Assembly: GCA_031265015.1 (NCBI GenBank)
Contig: JAISDG010000052.1
Coordinates: 1 to 39,193 of the forward strand
From: Spirochaetaceae bacterium
GTDB taxonomy: Bacteria; Spirochaetota; Spirochaetia; Treponematales; Breznakiellaceae
Direction: 5' to 3'
Length of the DNA: 39,193 nt
Position numbers and translations under genes: made by a program. Positions 30,248-37,560 of this stretch are shown one piece after another; position 1 is the first letter of the stretch, and each line of letters opens with the position of its first letter. The notes beneath the pieces are model-generated. The model had not been told where the DNA came from and searched no databases. It worked only from the letters and a program-made list of their open reading frames with translations.

Positions 30248-30724
30248 GTGAAGGCCGCAATCATTTTTGGTTCCCCCTCCGACAGGGTTGTTATGCAAAA
30301 GGCCGCCGATGTTCTGCGGAGCTTTGACATCGCCTTTTCTTCCCATGTGGTTTCCGCCCACCGGGCGCCGGAGCTGCTTGAGGAAGTGCTGGCGGAACTG
30401 GAAGGGGACGGAACGGAAGTTATCATTGCGGGGGCGGGGCTGGCGGCCCATCTGCCGGGGGTCATTGCCGGCAGGACCCTGGTGCCGGTGATTGGGGTGC
30501 CCATTGCGGCGGGGACCCTGGGCGGCATGGACGCGCTTTTCTCCATCGTTCAAATGCCCAAGCCGGTGCCGGTGGCGGCGGTGGGGGTGGATAACGGAGC
30601 CAACGCGGCATACCTGGCGGCGGAAATCCTCAGTTTAAAATATCCTGGATTGAAAAAAAAACTTGCCGATTTCAGAACAACCACAAAGATGAATTCAAAA
30701 CAGGAAAGCAGAATCGATTTGTAG
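30248..30724 (+). CDS. purE: N5-carboxyaminoimidazole ribonucleotide mutase (class I-like PurE)
   Basis: The 158-residue enzyme makes CAIR in purine synthesis. It has the class I layout (GSPSD, SAHRAPELL with the catalytic His, GAGLAAHLPG, SIVQMPKPVPVAAVG) rather than the class II layout of Treponema denticola PurE, recalled from the literature, which uses CO2 directly. Two motif changes stand out: Arg in place of the usual Trp after GSxSD, and Leu in GAGLAAH where Gly is normal. Class I enzymes need PurK, which is not in the window. Start GTG 30248 is 6 nt after the -10. It is followed by purC 12 bp later. Confidence 0.92.
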   Translation: MKAAIIFGSPSDRVVMQKAADVLRSFDIAFSSHVVSAHRAPELLEEVLAELEGDGTEVIIAGAGLAAHLPGVIAGRTLVPVIGVPIAAGTLGGMDALFSIVQMPKPVPVAAVGVDNGANAAYLAAEILSLKYPGLKKKLADFRTTTKMNSKQESRIDL

Positions 30725-30736
30725 CGGGAGGATATT

Positions 30737-31474
30737 ATGGCGGACAAGAATGTGGAAAAGAAAGCGCTGCTCTATGAGGGAAAGGCAAAGCAGGTATACG
30801 AAACCTCCAACCGGGATCTGGTGATTATTCATTTTAAGGATGACGCCACCGCGTTCAACGGGGAGAAAAAGGGCCTGATCGAAGACAAGGGCATTATTAA
30901 CAACAAACTTTCGGCAAGTTTTTTCCGCCTTTTGGAATCGGCGGGGGTGGCCACCCATTTTGTAACGCGGATCAATGACCGGGACATGCTCTGCAGAAAC
31001 GTTAAGATTATTCCCCTGGAAGTAATCGTCCGCAATGTGGCTGCCGGTTCCCTGGCAAAACGGACGGGCCAGGCGGAGGGAACGGCGCTGGACAAACCCC
31101 TGGTGGAGCTGACCTATAAGGACGATGCCAAAGGAGATCCCCTGGTTACCAAAGAACAGGCCGTTTCCATGGGGGCCGCCGGTCCGGAAGAAATCGACAC
31201 CATCTGTGGACTGGCCCTGCAGGTTAACGATATCCTGTACCCTTATCTGCTGGAAAAAAAACTTACGCTCATTGACTTTAAACTGGAGTTCGGCCGGTCC
31301 GAAGAACAGATAGTGCTGGCCGACGAAATTTCTCCCGACACCTGTCGTTTCTGGGATTCGGAAACCGGAGAAAAACTCGACAAGGATCGTTTCCGCCGGG
31401 ATCTGGGCGGAGCAAAAGAAGCCTACATGGAAGTCTGGAACCGGGTGGGAGATTTCAGGCTTTCCGGCGTATAG
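30737..31474 (+). CDS. purC: SAICAR synthetase
   Basis: The 245-residue enzyme joins CAIR and aspartate using ATP. Signatures include LLYEGKAKQVYET, GIINNKLSASFFRLLE, VRNVAAGSLAKR and LTLIDFKLEFGR, and the length is typical of bacterial PurC. GGGAGGA gives a good Shine-Dalgarno 6 nt before ATG 30737. It lies between purE and purF in the usual order, with 12 bp and 1 bp gaps, so it is part of the same transcript. Confidence 0.97.
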   Translation: MADKNVEKKALLYEGKAKQVYETSNRDLVIIHFKDDATAFNGEKKGLIEDKGIINNKLSASFFRLLESAGVATHFVTRINDRDMLCRNVKIIPLEVIVRNVAAGSLAKRTGQAEGTALDKPLVELTYKDDAKGDPLVTKEQAVSMGAAGPEEIDTICGLALQVNDILYPYLLEKKLTLIDFKLEFGRSEEQIVLADEISPDTCRFWDSETGEKLDKDRFRRDLGGAKEAYMEVWNRVGDFRLSGV

Positions 31475-31475
31475 C

Positions 31476-32921
31476 ATGGGCCTTCGCGAGGAGTGCGGCG
31501 TCTTTGGGGTATACTGTAAAGACCCGGATAAGGAAGCCGTTCCCCTGGTGTACTACGGCCTCCTTTCGCTGCAGCACCGGGGCCAGGAAAGCGCGGGCAT
31601 CGCCGCGGTACAGCCCGGGGCGGACGGGAAGGCCGAAAACGTCATCGAGTGCCGCAGGGGCATGGGCCTGGTGGGAGAAGTCTTTGGCGGGGAAAGCCTT
31701 TCCCTGCTGAGGGGTTCCGCCGCGCTGGGCCATGTCCGGTACTCTACCTCCGGCTCCAGCTGCCTGGAAAACGCCCAGCCCTTTGTAAGCCGTTTTAAGC
31801 TTGGCTCCATTGCGGTAGCGCATAACGGTACGCTGACCAATGCCGACGTGGTCCGCGAACTGCTGGAAGACGCCGGAGCCGGTTTTACCTCTTCCAGCGA
31901 CAGTGAAGTAATCGTCAACCTGATAGCAAAAAACTACAAAAAGGGGCTGGAAAAGGCCTTAACCGATACGATCAAGTTTATCAAGGGCTCCTATGCCCTG
32001 GCGGTGCTTACCGGCGATGCCCTGGTGGGGGCCAGGGATCCCAACGGCATCCGGCCCCTCTGCCTGGGCAAGATGGACGGCGGCTGGATCCTGTCCAGCG
32101 AATCCTGCGCCATCGACGCCGTGGGGGGCGAATTTGTCAGGGACATAGAGCCGGGCGAAATGGTGATCATCCGGCAGGGAGATGTTCTTTCCTTTACCTT
32201 CAGCGAAAAAACCAGGCGGGCGGTCTGCTCCTTTGAGTATGTATATTTTGCCCGGCCCGACAGCGTGATTGATTCGGTGGATGTTTACGGGGCGCGGATC
32301 CGGGCAGGGGAAATTCTGGGCCGGGAATCCGCGGCCAGCGCGGATCTGGTAATCGGCGTTCCCGATTCGGGAATCCCCGCGGCCATAGGCTACGGCAGAG
32401 CAACGGGAACACCCTTCGGACTGGGCATCGTAAAAAGCAAGTACGTGGGCCGGACTTTTATTGCGCCGAACCAAAGCCTGCGGGAACGGGCCGTTTCGGT
32501 AAAGCACAATGTTATTGAAAGCGAAGTCCGGAATAAACGGGTAGTGATCATCGACGATTCCATTGTCAGGGGTACCACTTCCCGGCGGCTGGTTTCCATA
32601 CTGAAAGCCGCGGGAGCAAAGGAAGTTCATATCCGGATCTGTTCGCCGCCGGTGCGTTTTCCCTGCTATTTTGGAATCGACACTCCCCACCGCCGGGACC
32701 TTATCAGCAATATGAACAACGCCAGCGAATTATGTTCGTCCCTGGGAGCGGACAGTCTTGCTTTTATCAGCGTAGAAGGACTCCTGGAATCCATCGATCC
32801 CCGGGATCTTTGCCCCGATGCCCGGCAGAACACGTCCGGCTTCAACGGCAGGGAAGACGGTTACTGCCTTGGCTGCTTTACGGGGGAATACCCCATTCCG
32901 GTTCCCGGCGAAGACAGATAA
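31476..32921 (+). CDS. purF: Amidophosphoribosyltransferase
   Basis: The 481-residue enzyme catalyses the first committed step of purine synthesis. The glutaminase nucleophile is Cys7 (EECGVFGVY), exposed after removal of a short propeptide, as in Bacillus. The phosphoribosyl site is VVIIDDSIVRGTTSRRLV. Cysteines consistent with a 4Fe-4S cluster are present: VCSFEYVYFARPDS, FPCYFGIDTP and YCLGCFTGEYP. This is the Bacillus-type oxygen-sensitive form. The start is 1 bp after the purC stop and has no clear Shine-Dalgarno. The AT-rich insert begins right after the stop. Confidence 0.97.
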   Translation: MGLREECGVFGVYCKDPDKEAVPLVYYGLLSLQHRGQESAGIAAVQPGADGKAENVIECRRGMGLVGEVFGGESLSLLRGSAALGHVRYSTSGSSCLENAQPFVSRFKLGSIAVAHNGTLTNADVVRELLEDAGAGFTSSSDSEVIVNLIAKNYKKGLEKALTDTIKFIKGSYALAVLTGDALVGARDPNGIRPLCLGKMDGGWILSSESCAIDAVGGEFVRDIEPGEMVIIRQGDVLSFTFSEKTRRAVCSFEYVYFARPDSVIDSVDVYGARIRAGEILGRESAASADLVIGVPDSGIPAAIGYGRATGTPFGLGIVKSKYVGRTFIAPNQSLRERAVSVKHNVIESEVRNKRVVIIDDSIVRGTTSRRLVSILKAAGAKEVHIRICSPPVRFPCYFGIDTPHRRDLISNMNNASELCSSLGADSLAFISVEGLLESIDPRDLCPDARQNTSGFNGREDGYCLGCFTGEYPIPVPGEDR

Positions 32922-33014
32922 AAAAATCCGCGCATAAGAACCTCTCCAGGATGCCAGAGATTATCGGCATGAGCGACCGGTTTGAAGTTTACCGCGGTTT
33001 CCTCACCCCGTCAG

Positions 33015-33167
33015 TTACTTCTGCCTGCCTTCGTTTTCTTTCCTGGCTTTGTTTTTTTTCTGGCGCTTAAGCAAAGATTCGGCCTTGGCCAGAATTTCCT
33101 TTTTTTGTTCCGCCGATAATTTGTTAAAACAGGCAAATAATCTTGCCGCTTCCGTATTTTCGTCCAT
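33015..33167 (-). CDS. 50-residue helical protein resembling the C-terminal tail of the adjacent XRE regulator
   Basis: The ATG at 33167 is preceded by GGAG at an 8-nt spacing and a strong promoter (TTGATT-17-TATAAT), and the frame runs 50 codons to TAA 33017-33015. The product begins MDENTEAARLFACFNKL, is one or two amphipathic helices, and ends in a Lys/Arg-rich tail (RQKKNKARKENEGRQK). Residues 10-36 align without gaps with residues 86-112 of the divergent XRE protein: eight identities in 27 and a shared hydrophobic pattern (L..xF.xL.....xxI......LLKxQ). That segment follows the DNA-binding domain in XRE proteins and often mediates dimerisation. A plausible role is to heterodimerise with the regulator; this is inference. 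It has no HTH of its own. Confidence 0.65.
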   Translation of the reverse strand: MDENTEAARLFACFNKLSAEQKKEILAKAESLLKRQKKNKARKENEGRQK

Positions 33168-33199
33168 GGTGACAGCTCCGGAAAATTTACTAAGTAACG

Positions 33200-33228
33200 A
33201 TTATAAAATGATATAGCAATAAAATCAA
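33200..33228 (-). promoter_or_regulatory. Promoter of the 50-residue gene (TTGATT-17-TATAAT)
   Basis: TTGATT (33228-33223), a 17-bp spacer and the perfect -10 TATAAT (33205-33200) point away from the XRE gene. The leader is about 26 nt and holds GGAG. It is the strongest -10 in the window and lies in the most AT-rich stretch. Confidence 0.7.
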
Positions 33229-33255
33229 TATAATAAATTTTCAAACCAAAATTGC

Positions 33256-33284
33256 TTGAAAACCGGATTTTAATTTGTTATCGT
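33256..33284 (+). promoter_or_regulatory. XRE gene promoter, leaderless (TTGAAA-17-TGT-TATCGT-6-GTG)
   Basis: TTGAAA (33256-33261) matches five of six -35 bases, spacing is 17 bp and ends TGT, then TATCGT (33279-33284) and TAAAGT before GTG 33291. No Shine-Dalgarno is available. It lies 28 bp from the divergent -35. Confidence 0.6.
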
Positions 33285-33290
33285 TAAAGT

Positions 33291-33668
33291 GTGGATCAAA
33301 AAACTTTTGAAAAAGTAAACCAGCGTATCAAGCAGCTTCGCAAGGCTCTGAACATGACCCAGGCGGGCTTTTCGCAGGTGATCTCTCTTTCAAGCGGATA
33401 CCTGGCGGGAATAGAAACTGAAAAGCGTAAAGTCAATGACAGGATCATTAAGCTGATCTGTTCTTCTTTTAACGCCAACGAAAACTGGCTGCGCCGGGGT
33501 GACGGGGAGATATTTGCCCAGAACGACGATAAGCAGTTTATCAAACTGGTAGGATTGTTCAGAGAACTGGAACCCAGATACCAGGATTATATTTTTAAAG
33601 AAATAAGCCTCCTCCTGAAAATGCAGATTGACGGCGACGACAGTCAGAAAAGCGATTCTCCGGAGTAG
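33291..33668 (+). CDS. XRE-family transcriptional regulator
   Basis: The 125-residue protein has an N-terminal helix-turn-helix of the Cro/C1 type (about 10-65): RIKQLRKALNMTQAGFSQVI, then SLSSGYLAGIETEKRKVNDR as recognition helix region, and LICSSFNANENWLRRGDGE, a signature of phage-like and stress-type XRE regulators. Residues 80-112 form an amphipathic helix (LVGLFRELEPRYQDYIF) followed by a Ser/Asp-rich tail. The start is GTG 33291, which directly follows its -10. It is divergent from the 50-residue gene with a 123-bp AT-rich control region. The target genes are unknown; repression of the divergent gene is likely. Confidence 0.88.
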   Translation: MDQKTFEKVNQRIKQLRKALNMTQAGFSQVISLSSGYLAGIETEKRKVNDRIIKLICSSFNANENWLRRGDGEIFAQNDDKQFIKLVGLFRELEPRYQDYIFKEISLLLKMQIDGDDSQKSDSPE

Positions 33669-33723
33669 AAAATATAACCGCATCTTCAGCGCCGTTCCCT
33701 TTAAAATTTTTTTACCCCCCTTC

Positions 33724-33752
33724 AAAATTCGTAAAGCTTTTTGAAAATTCGT
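33724..33752. repeat. Two AAAATTCGT direct repeats overlapping the AbrB-like promoter
   Basis: AAAATTCGT occurs at 33724-33732 and 33744-33752, 20 bp apart (two helical turns), and the second copy overlaps the -35. The spacing suits two bound dimers on one DNA face, so this is a candidate operator. Confidence 0.45.
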
Positions 33753-33781
33753 TTTTGATTAGTATATTCTATTCCAGGAGG
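33741..33781 (+). promoter_or_regulatory. Promoter and Shine-Dalgarno of the AbrB-like gene
   Basis: TTGAAA (33741-33746), a 16-bp spacer and TATATT (33763-33768) are followed by AGGAGG (33776-33781), which lies 9 nt before ATG 33791. Unlike its neighbours, this gene has a conventional leader. Confidence 0.65.
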
Positions 33782-33790
33782 TACTGACGT

Positions 33791-33967
33791 ATGCGGTTAA
33801 AAGTAATTTCCCATGGGGACAACATAGCCATGGTTTTTGATCAAAAACTCAGGGACAAACTCAAGCTTACCCCGGACACCGAATTTGAATACCGGACCGA
33901 AGGAACACGGCTTATTCTGTATCCCCAGAACGGCAGCCTGGAAACCGCGGAATCCGGGGTTTTATAG
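33791..33967 (+). CDS. SpoVT/AbrB-type (MazE-like) small DNA-binding protein
   Basis: The 58-residue protein fits the swapped-hairpin beta-barrel pattern of AbrB/MazE antitoxins: MRLKVISHGDNIAMVFDQKL, then RDKLKLTPDTEFEYRTEG and TRLILYPQNG. These proteins dimerise and bind DNA, often repressing themselves and inhibiting a toxin. No toxin ORF follows; the next gene is purM. It has its own promoter and a strong AGGAGG. The pair of direct repeats at the promoter could be its operator. It is too short to be certain, but the pattern, the promoter and the Shine-Dalgarno agree. Confidence 0.7.
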   Translation: MRLKVISHGDNIAMVFDQKLRDKLKLTPDTEFEYRTEGTRLILYPQNGSLETAESGVL

Positions 33968-33980
33968 CCGGAACGCCGGC

Positions 33981-33997
33981 GGCCTGTATCACAGGCC
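33981..33997 (+). terminator. Hairpin after the AbrB-like gene
   Basis: GGCCTGT-atc-ACAGGCC is a perfect 7-bp stem with a 3-nt loop, extendable by GCCG/CGGC pairs across a bulge. It lies 14 nt after the AbrB-like stop and just before the purM promoter. No U tract follows, so it may be a weak terminator or an insulating hairpin. Confidence 0.45.
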
Positions 33998-34010
33998 CGG
34001 CCTTAATGCC

Positions 34011-34039
34011 TTGGTAAAAAGGCCTTCTTCTGATACACT
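34011..34039 (+). promoter_or_regulatory. purM promoter (TTGGTA-17-TGA-TACACT)
   Basis: TTGGTA (34011-34016), a 17-bp spacer ending TGA and TACACT (34034-34039) lie 15 nt before ATG 34055. No Shine-Dalgarno is visible in those 15 nt. It gives purM-purN-purH their own start of transcription downstream of the insert. Confidence 0.55.
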
Positions 34040-34054
34040 TGATTCCGAAAACTT

Positions 34055-35155
34055 ATGAACTACAGGGAAGCGGGCGTTAACATTGAAGAGGGCTACCGGG
34101 CGGTAGACACATACCGGGGACTGGCCGCGGGAACACTGGGAAGCCTTCGGGACGCGGTGCTCAACGGTATCGGCAGTTTTGCCGGCATGCTTTCCTTAAA
34201 AAATATTCCCGCCTTTCCCTCCATGGAAGAGCCGGTTCTGGTCTGCGGAACCGACGGCGTGGGAACCAAGCTTGATATTGCCTTTAAAATGCAAAAATAC
34301 GACACCGTCGGCATTGACTGCACGGCCATGTGCGTCAACGATATACTATGCCACGGCGCCCGGCCCCTTTTTTTTCTGGATTACCTGGCCTGCGGGAAAC
34401 TTGACGCCGGCATCGCCTCGGAGCTGGTCAGGGGCGTTGCCGCGGGCTGCCGTGAAACGGGCTGCGTCCTCCTGGGAGGGGAAACAGCCGAGATGCCCGG
34501 CTTTTATGACGAAGGAAAGTACGATCTTGCGGGTTTTGCCGTGGGGATCGCGGACCGTCACAGGATCGTTAACGGCGCCGCAATTCGGGAAGGGGACGCC
34601 CTTCTGGGGCTTGCTTCCTCGGGCCCCCATTCCAACGGCTTTAGCCTTATCCGAAAGGTAATCCCTATCCTGGAAGAGGATTTCGGCGGCATGCCCATAG
34701 GCAGGGCCCTTTTGGAGCCGACCCGCATCTATGTTAAGCCGGTGCTGGAACTGCTGGAAAAACTGCCCCTCCACGGCATGGCCCACATTACCGGCGGCGG
34801 TTTTTATGAAAACATTCCCCGGATGTTTGCCGGGCGCCGCTTTGACGCGGTGATCCAAAACAAGCGCTGGACCATCCCCCCGATCTTTAACCGTATCGCC
34901 TACAGCGCCGCCTGCGGCGCCGCGGCCCTGAACAAAACCGGCGCCGGCGCGGAATCCGCGGGGGCCGAACTCCTTGCGGAAGACTCCGCCCTGCGCAGGA
35001 TGATGTTCAACACCTTTAATATGGGAATCGGTTTTGTGATCGCCCTGGACAGGGCGGATCTTCCCCGGGCCGTTGAATTGCTGGATAACCGCGGTTTCCC
35101 CGCGTGGGAAATCGGAACGGTAACGGCCGGCTCCGGCCAGGTCCGCTTCGAGTGA
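34055..35155 (+). CDS. purM: Phosphoribosylformylglycinamidine cyclo-ligase (AIR synthetase)
   Basis: The 366-residue enzyme closes the imidazole ring of AIR with ATP. Signatures: GTDGVGTKLDIAF, CVNDILCHGARPLFFLDY, GGETAEMPGFY and LLEPTRIYVKP. Near residues 291-314 a Gly/Ala/Glu insert (ALNKTGAGAESAGAELL) sits before the conserved MFNTFNMGIGF. ATG 34055 is preceded by a promoter but no Shine-Dalgarno. The stop overlaps purN (GTGA). purL, whose product makes the FGAM substrate, is not in the window. Confidence 0.96.
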   Translation: MNYREAGVNIEEGYRAVDTYRGLAAGTLGSLRDAVLNGIGSFAGMLSLKNIPAFPSMEEPVLVCGTDGVGTKLDIAFKMQKYDTVGIDCTAMCVNDILCHGARPLFFLDYLACGKLDAGIASELVRGVAAGCRETGCVLLGGETAEMPGFYDEGKYDLAGFAVGIADRHRIVNGAAIREGDALLGLASSGPHSNGFSLIRKVIPILEEDFGGMPIGRALLEPTRIYVKPVLELLEKLPLHGMAHITGGGFYENIPRMFAGRRFDAVIQNKRWTIPPIFNRIAYSAACGAAALNKTGAGAESAGAELLAEDSALRRMMFNTFNMGIGFVIALDRADLPRAVELLDNRGFPAWEIGTVTAGSGQVRFE

Positions 35156-35775
35156 GGATCCTTGTTTTGGTTTCGGGAAGCGGAACCAACCTTCAGGCCC
35201 TTATCGACGCGGAAAAGAACGGCCGCTTTGCATCGACCGGCGGATCGGGCCGGATTGCCGCGGTACTTTCCGGCAGGGCCGGCGTTTATGCCCTGGAACG
35301 GGCCCGGGCCGCGGGAATCCCCGCCCTCACCGAAGAACCGGACCGGGGGCTGCCGAAAGAGGAGCGGAGGCGGGAACTGTCGGATCGGATCCTCCGCGTT
35401 GCTCGGGAACAAAACGCCGGTCTTTTGGTCCTGGCGGGATTTCTTTCAATTTTGGAGGGGGACATTATCAGCGGGTACGCGGGAAGGATCATCAACCTCC
35501 ATCCTTCCCTGCTTCCCAAATACGGCGGAGAGGGCATGTACGGCGGCAGGGTCCACCGGGCGGTTCTTGCCGCGGGGGAAAAAGAATCCGGCTGCACGGT
35601 CCACATTGTAGACTCCGGCGCCGACACCGGGCCCGTTCTGCTCCAGCGGAAAGTGCCGGTTCTGGAGGGGGACACGCCGGAAACCCTGGCGGAACGGATA
35701 CGCCCGGAAGAACACATTGCCATTGTGGACGCGGTGGCGGCTATGATACCCCGTTTGACAAAGACAATCAGATAA
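35152..35775 (+). CDS. purN: Phosphoribosylglycinamide formyltransferase
   Basis: The 207-residue enzyme formylates GAR with 10-formyl-THF. SGSGTNLQAL is the phosphate-binding loop, INLHPSLLP holds catalytic Asn and His, and CTVHIVDSGADTGPVLLQ holds the catalytic Asp. The start GTG 35152 overlaps the purM stop (GTGA) and gives the canonical MRILVLVSGSGTN start; the longer frame from 35104 lies inside purM. An 11-15 residue insert (AAVLSGRAGVYALER region) is normal. The gene is followed 9 bp later by purH. Confidence 0.95.
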   Translation: MRILVLVSGSGTNLQALIDAEKNGRFASTGGSGRIAAVLSGRAGVYALERARAAGIPALTEEPDRGLPKEERRRELSDRILRVAREQNAGLLVLAGFLSILEGDIISGYAGRIINLHPSLLPKYGGEGMYGGRVHRAVLAAGEKESGCTVHIVDSGADTGPVLLQRKVPVLEGDTPETLAERIRPEEHIAIVDAVAAMIPRLTKTIR

Positions 35776-35784
35776 GGAGAAGGG

Positions 35785-37506
35785 ATGAAGCGGGCTCTTA
35801 TCAGCGTATTCAACAAGGAAGGGATCCTTGATCTGGCGGCCCGGCTAAGCGGGGCCGGCTGGGAAATTCTTTCTACCGGAGGCACTTCAAAGTATCTGCG
35901 GGAAAACAAAATTCCCGTTACCGACGTTGCTTCGGTGACGGGCTTTCCCGAATGTCTGGACGGCAGGGTCAAGACCCTGCATCCCGCGGTCCACGCGGGA
36001 CTTTTGGCCCGGAGGGACGAAAAGTCCCACAGGGCAGCCCTGGAAAAGCTTGGTATAGGAACTATTGACCTGGTCTGCGTGAACCTTTATCCCTTTTTCG
36101 AAAAAGCCCGGGCGGGCCTTTCCCTGGAAGAAACGATAGAGTTTATCGACATCGGCGGTCCCGCGATGCTCCGCTCCGCGGCAAAGAACTACCGGGACGT
36201 GATTGTCCTTACCGACCCCGCGGACTATGCCGCGCTTACCGGCGGCCTTGACAACCCCGGCCTTTCCGGCAGTTTCAGGAAGCGGCTGGCGGGAAAAGTC
36301 TTTGACCTCACCTCCGCCTATGACGCCGCCGTAGCCCGGTATCTTTTGGGGATGGACCCGCCGGAGCCGGCCGGGCCCTTGGCAGGATCAGCGGAACCGT
36401 CCGAATCGCCGGCAGGGGAAGCCGCCGCGGAAACGGAGGATGAGCCGTATCCGGAGTTCTGGCCCCTGGCCCTGAAAAAAAGCGGGAAGCTCCGGTACGG
36501 CGAAAACGGACACCAGTCCGCGGCGCTGTATCTTTCCACCGGCGGGGCCGGATCGTTAGGCGCTATTGAACAGCTGGGCGGCAAGGATCTGGGGTACAAC
36601 AATATCCGGGACTTGGACCTGGCCTGGAAAACGGTCTGCGCCTTCGGCTTTCCCCCGGAAAGAAAACTCCCCGCGGGGGAAGAAACGCTCCGGCGCTTGG
36701 GCATCGCGGAAGGCGGCGGGTTTCCCGTGTGCTGCGTAGCGGTAAAACACAATACCCCCTGCGGCGCCGCGCTGGGAACAACGCCGGCCGGGGCATATGA
36801 AAAAACCTATAGCTGCGATCCGGTTTCGATCTTCGGCGGCGTTGTGGCGTTCAACGCGCCGGTGGACCCGGCGACAGCGTCAAGGCTGGCGGAACTGTTT
36901 CTGGAAATCATCGCCGCCCCGGATTTTGATCCCGGCGCCCTGGAAATCTTAAGGGGGAAAAAAAATCTGCGGATCCTAAAAATGGGCCGCGCTCCCCGGG
37001 ACCACACCGAATGTATCTCGGTGGACGGCGGTCTTCTGGTTCAGGAAACGGACCGGAAATTGCTGGAAAAGTGGGACCCGGTAACCGCCGCCGCGCCGGA
37101 TCCCGGGGATCTGGCCGATATGGTTTTCGGTATGCGGCTGGTTGGTTACGTTAAAAGCAACGCCATCGCGGTTATTAAGGACCGCTCCGTTCCGGGCATC
37201 GGGGGGGGGCAGACAAACCGTATCTGGGCGGCGGAACAGGCCCTGAGCCGGAGCGCCGCGGCAATCAAAGCCGCCGCGGAAAATCCCGCCCTGGCCGGAA
37301 CAGCCTTCGCCGACGGAAAGCCGGCCCGGGTCCTGGCCTCGGACGCGTTCTTTCCCTTCCCCGACGTGGTGGAAGCCGCCGCCGCCGCGGGGATTAAAGC
37401 GATCATCCAGCCCGGCGGGTCTATTCGGGATAAAGAATCGGTAGAAGCCTGCAACCGTCACGGCATCGCCATGGTGTTTACCGGAACGCGGCACTTTAAA
37501 CATTGA
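35785..37506 (+). CDS. purH: Bifunctional AICAR transformylase/IMP cyclohydrolase
   Basis: The 573-residue enzyme performs the last two steps to IMP. The N-terminal cyclohydrolase domain (about 1-195) shows STGGTSKYLRE, GFPECLDGRVKTLHP and GGPAMLRSAAKNY. The C-terminal transformylase has KLRYGENGHQSAALY, the catalytic Lys-His pair in VAVKHNTPCGAALG (about residue 320), and SDAFFPFPDVVEAAA. Between the two domains lies an Ala/Pro/Glu low-complexity linker (residues about 193-225: EPAGPLAGSAEPSESPAG) longer than usual. AAGGAG precedes ATG 35785. It ends the cluster; purD is not present. tonB converges 54 bp downstream. Confidence 0.97.
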   Translation: MKRALISVFNKEGILDLAARLSGAGWEILSTGGTSKYLRENKIPVTDVASVTGFPECLDGRVKTLHPAVHAGLLARRDEKSHRAALEKLGIGTIDLVCVNLYPFFEKARAGLSLEETIEFIDIGGPAMLRSAAKNYRDVIVLTDPADYAALTGGLDNPGLSGSFRKRLAGKVFDLTSAYDAAVARYLLGMDPPEPAGPLAGSAEPSESPAGEAAAETEDEPYPEFWPLALKKSGKLRYGENGHQSAALYLSTGGAGSLGAIEQLGGKDLGYNNIRDLDLAWKTVCAFGFPPERKLPAGEETLRRLGIAEGGGFPVCCVAVKHNTPCGAALGTTPAGAYEKTYSCDPVSIFGGVVAFNAPVDPATASRLAELFLEIIAAPDFDPGALEILRGKKNLRILKMGRAPRDHTECISVDGGLLVQETDRKLLEKWDPVTAAAPDPGDLADMVFGMRLVGYVKSNAIAVIKDRSVPGIGGGQTNRIWAAEQALSRSAAAIKAAAENPALAGTAFADGKPARVLASDAFFPFPDVVEAAAAAGIKAIIQPGGSIRDKESVEACNRHGIAMVFTGTRHFKH

Positions 37507-37560
37507 CATGCTTCGCGGATAGCCGTAAAAAATTTTGGGCCGCCGTGCTAAAGATGTAAA

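Noticed and set aside
32951..32975. Hairpin ATGCC...GGCAT after purF as a terminator
   Set aside because: Only a 5-bp stem with an 11-nt loop and no U tract.
33011..33244. A 77-codon minus frame overlapping the 50-residue gene
   Set aside because: The overlapping 50-codon frame has the promoter, GGAG, and similarity to the XRE tail; the longer frame has none of these.
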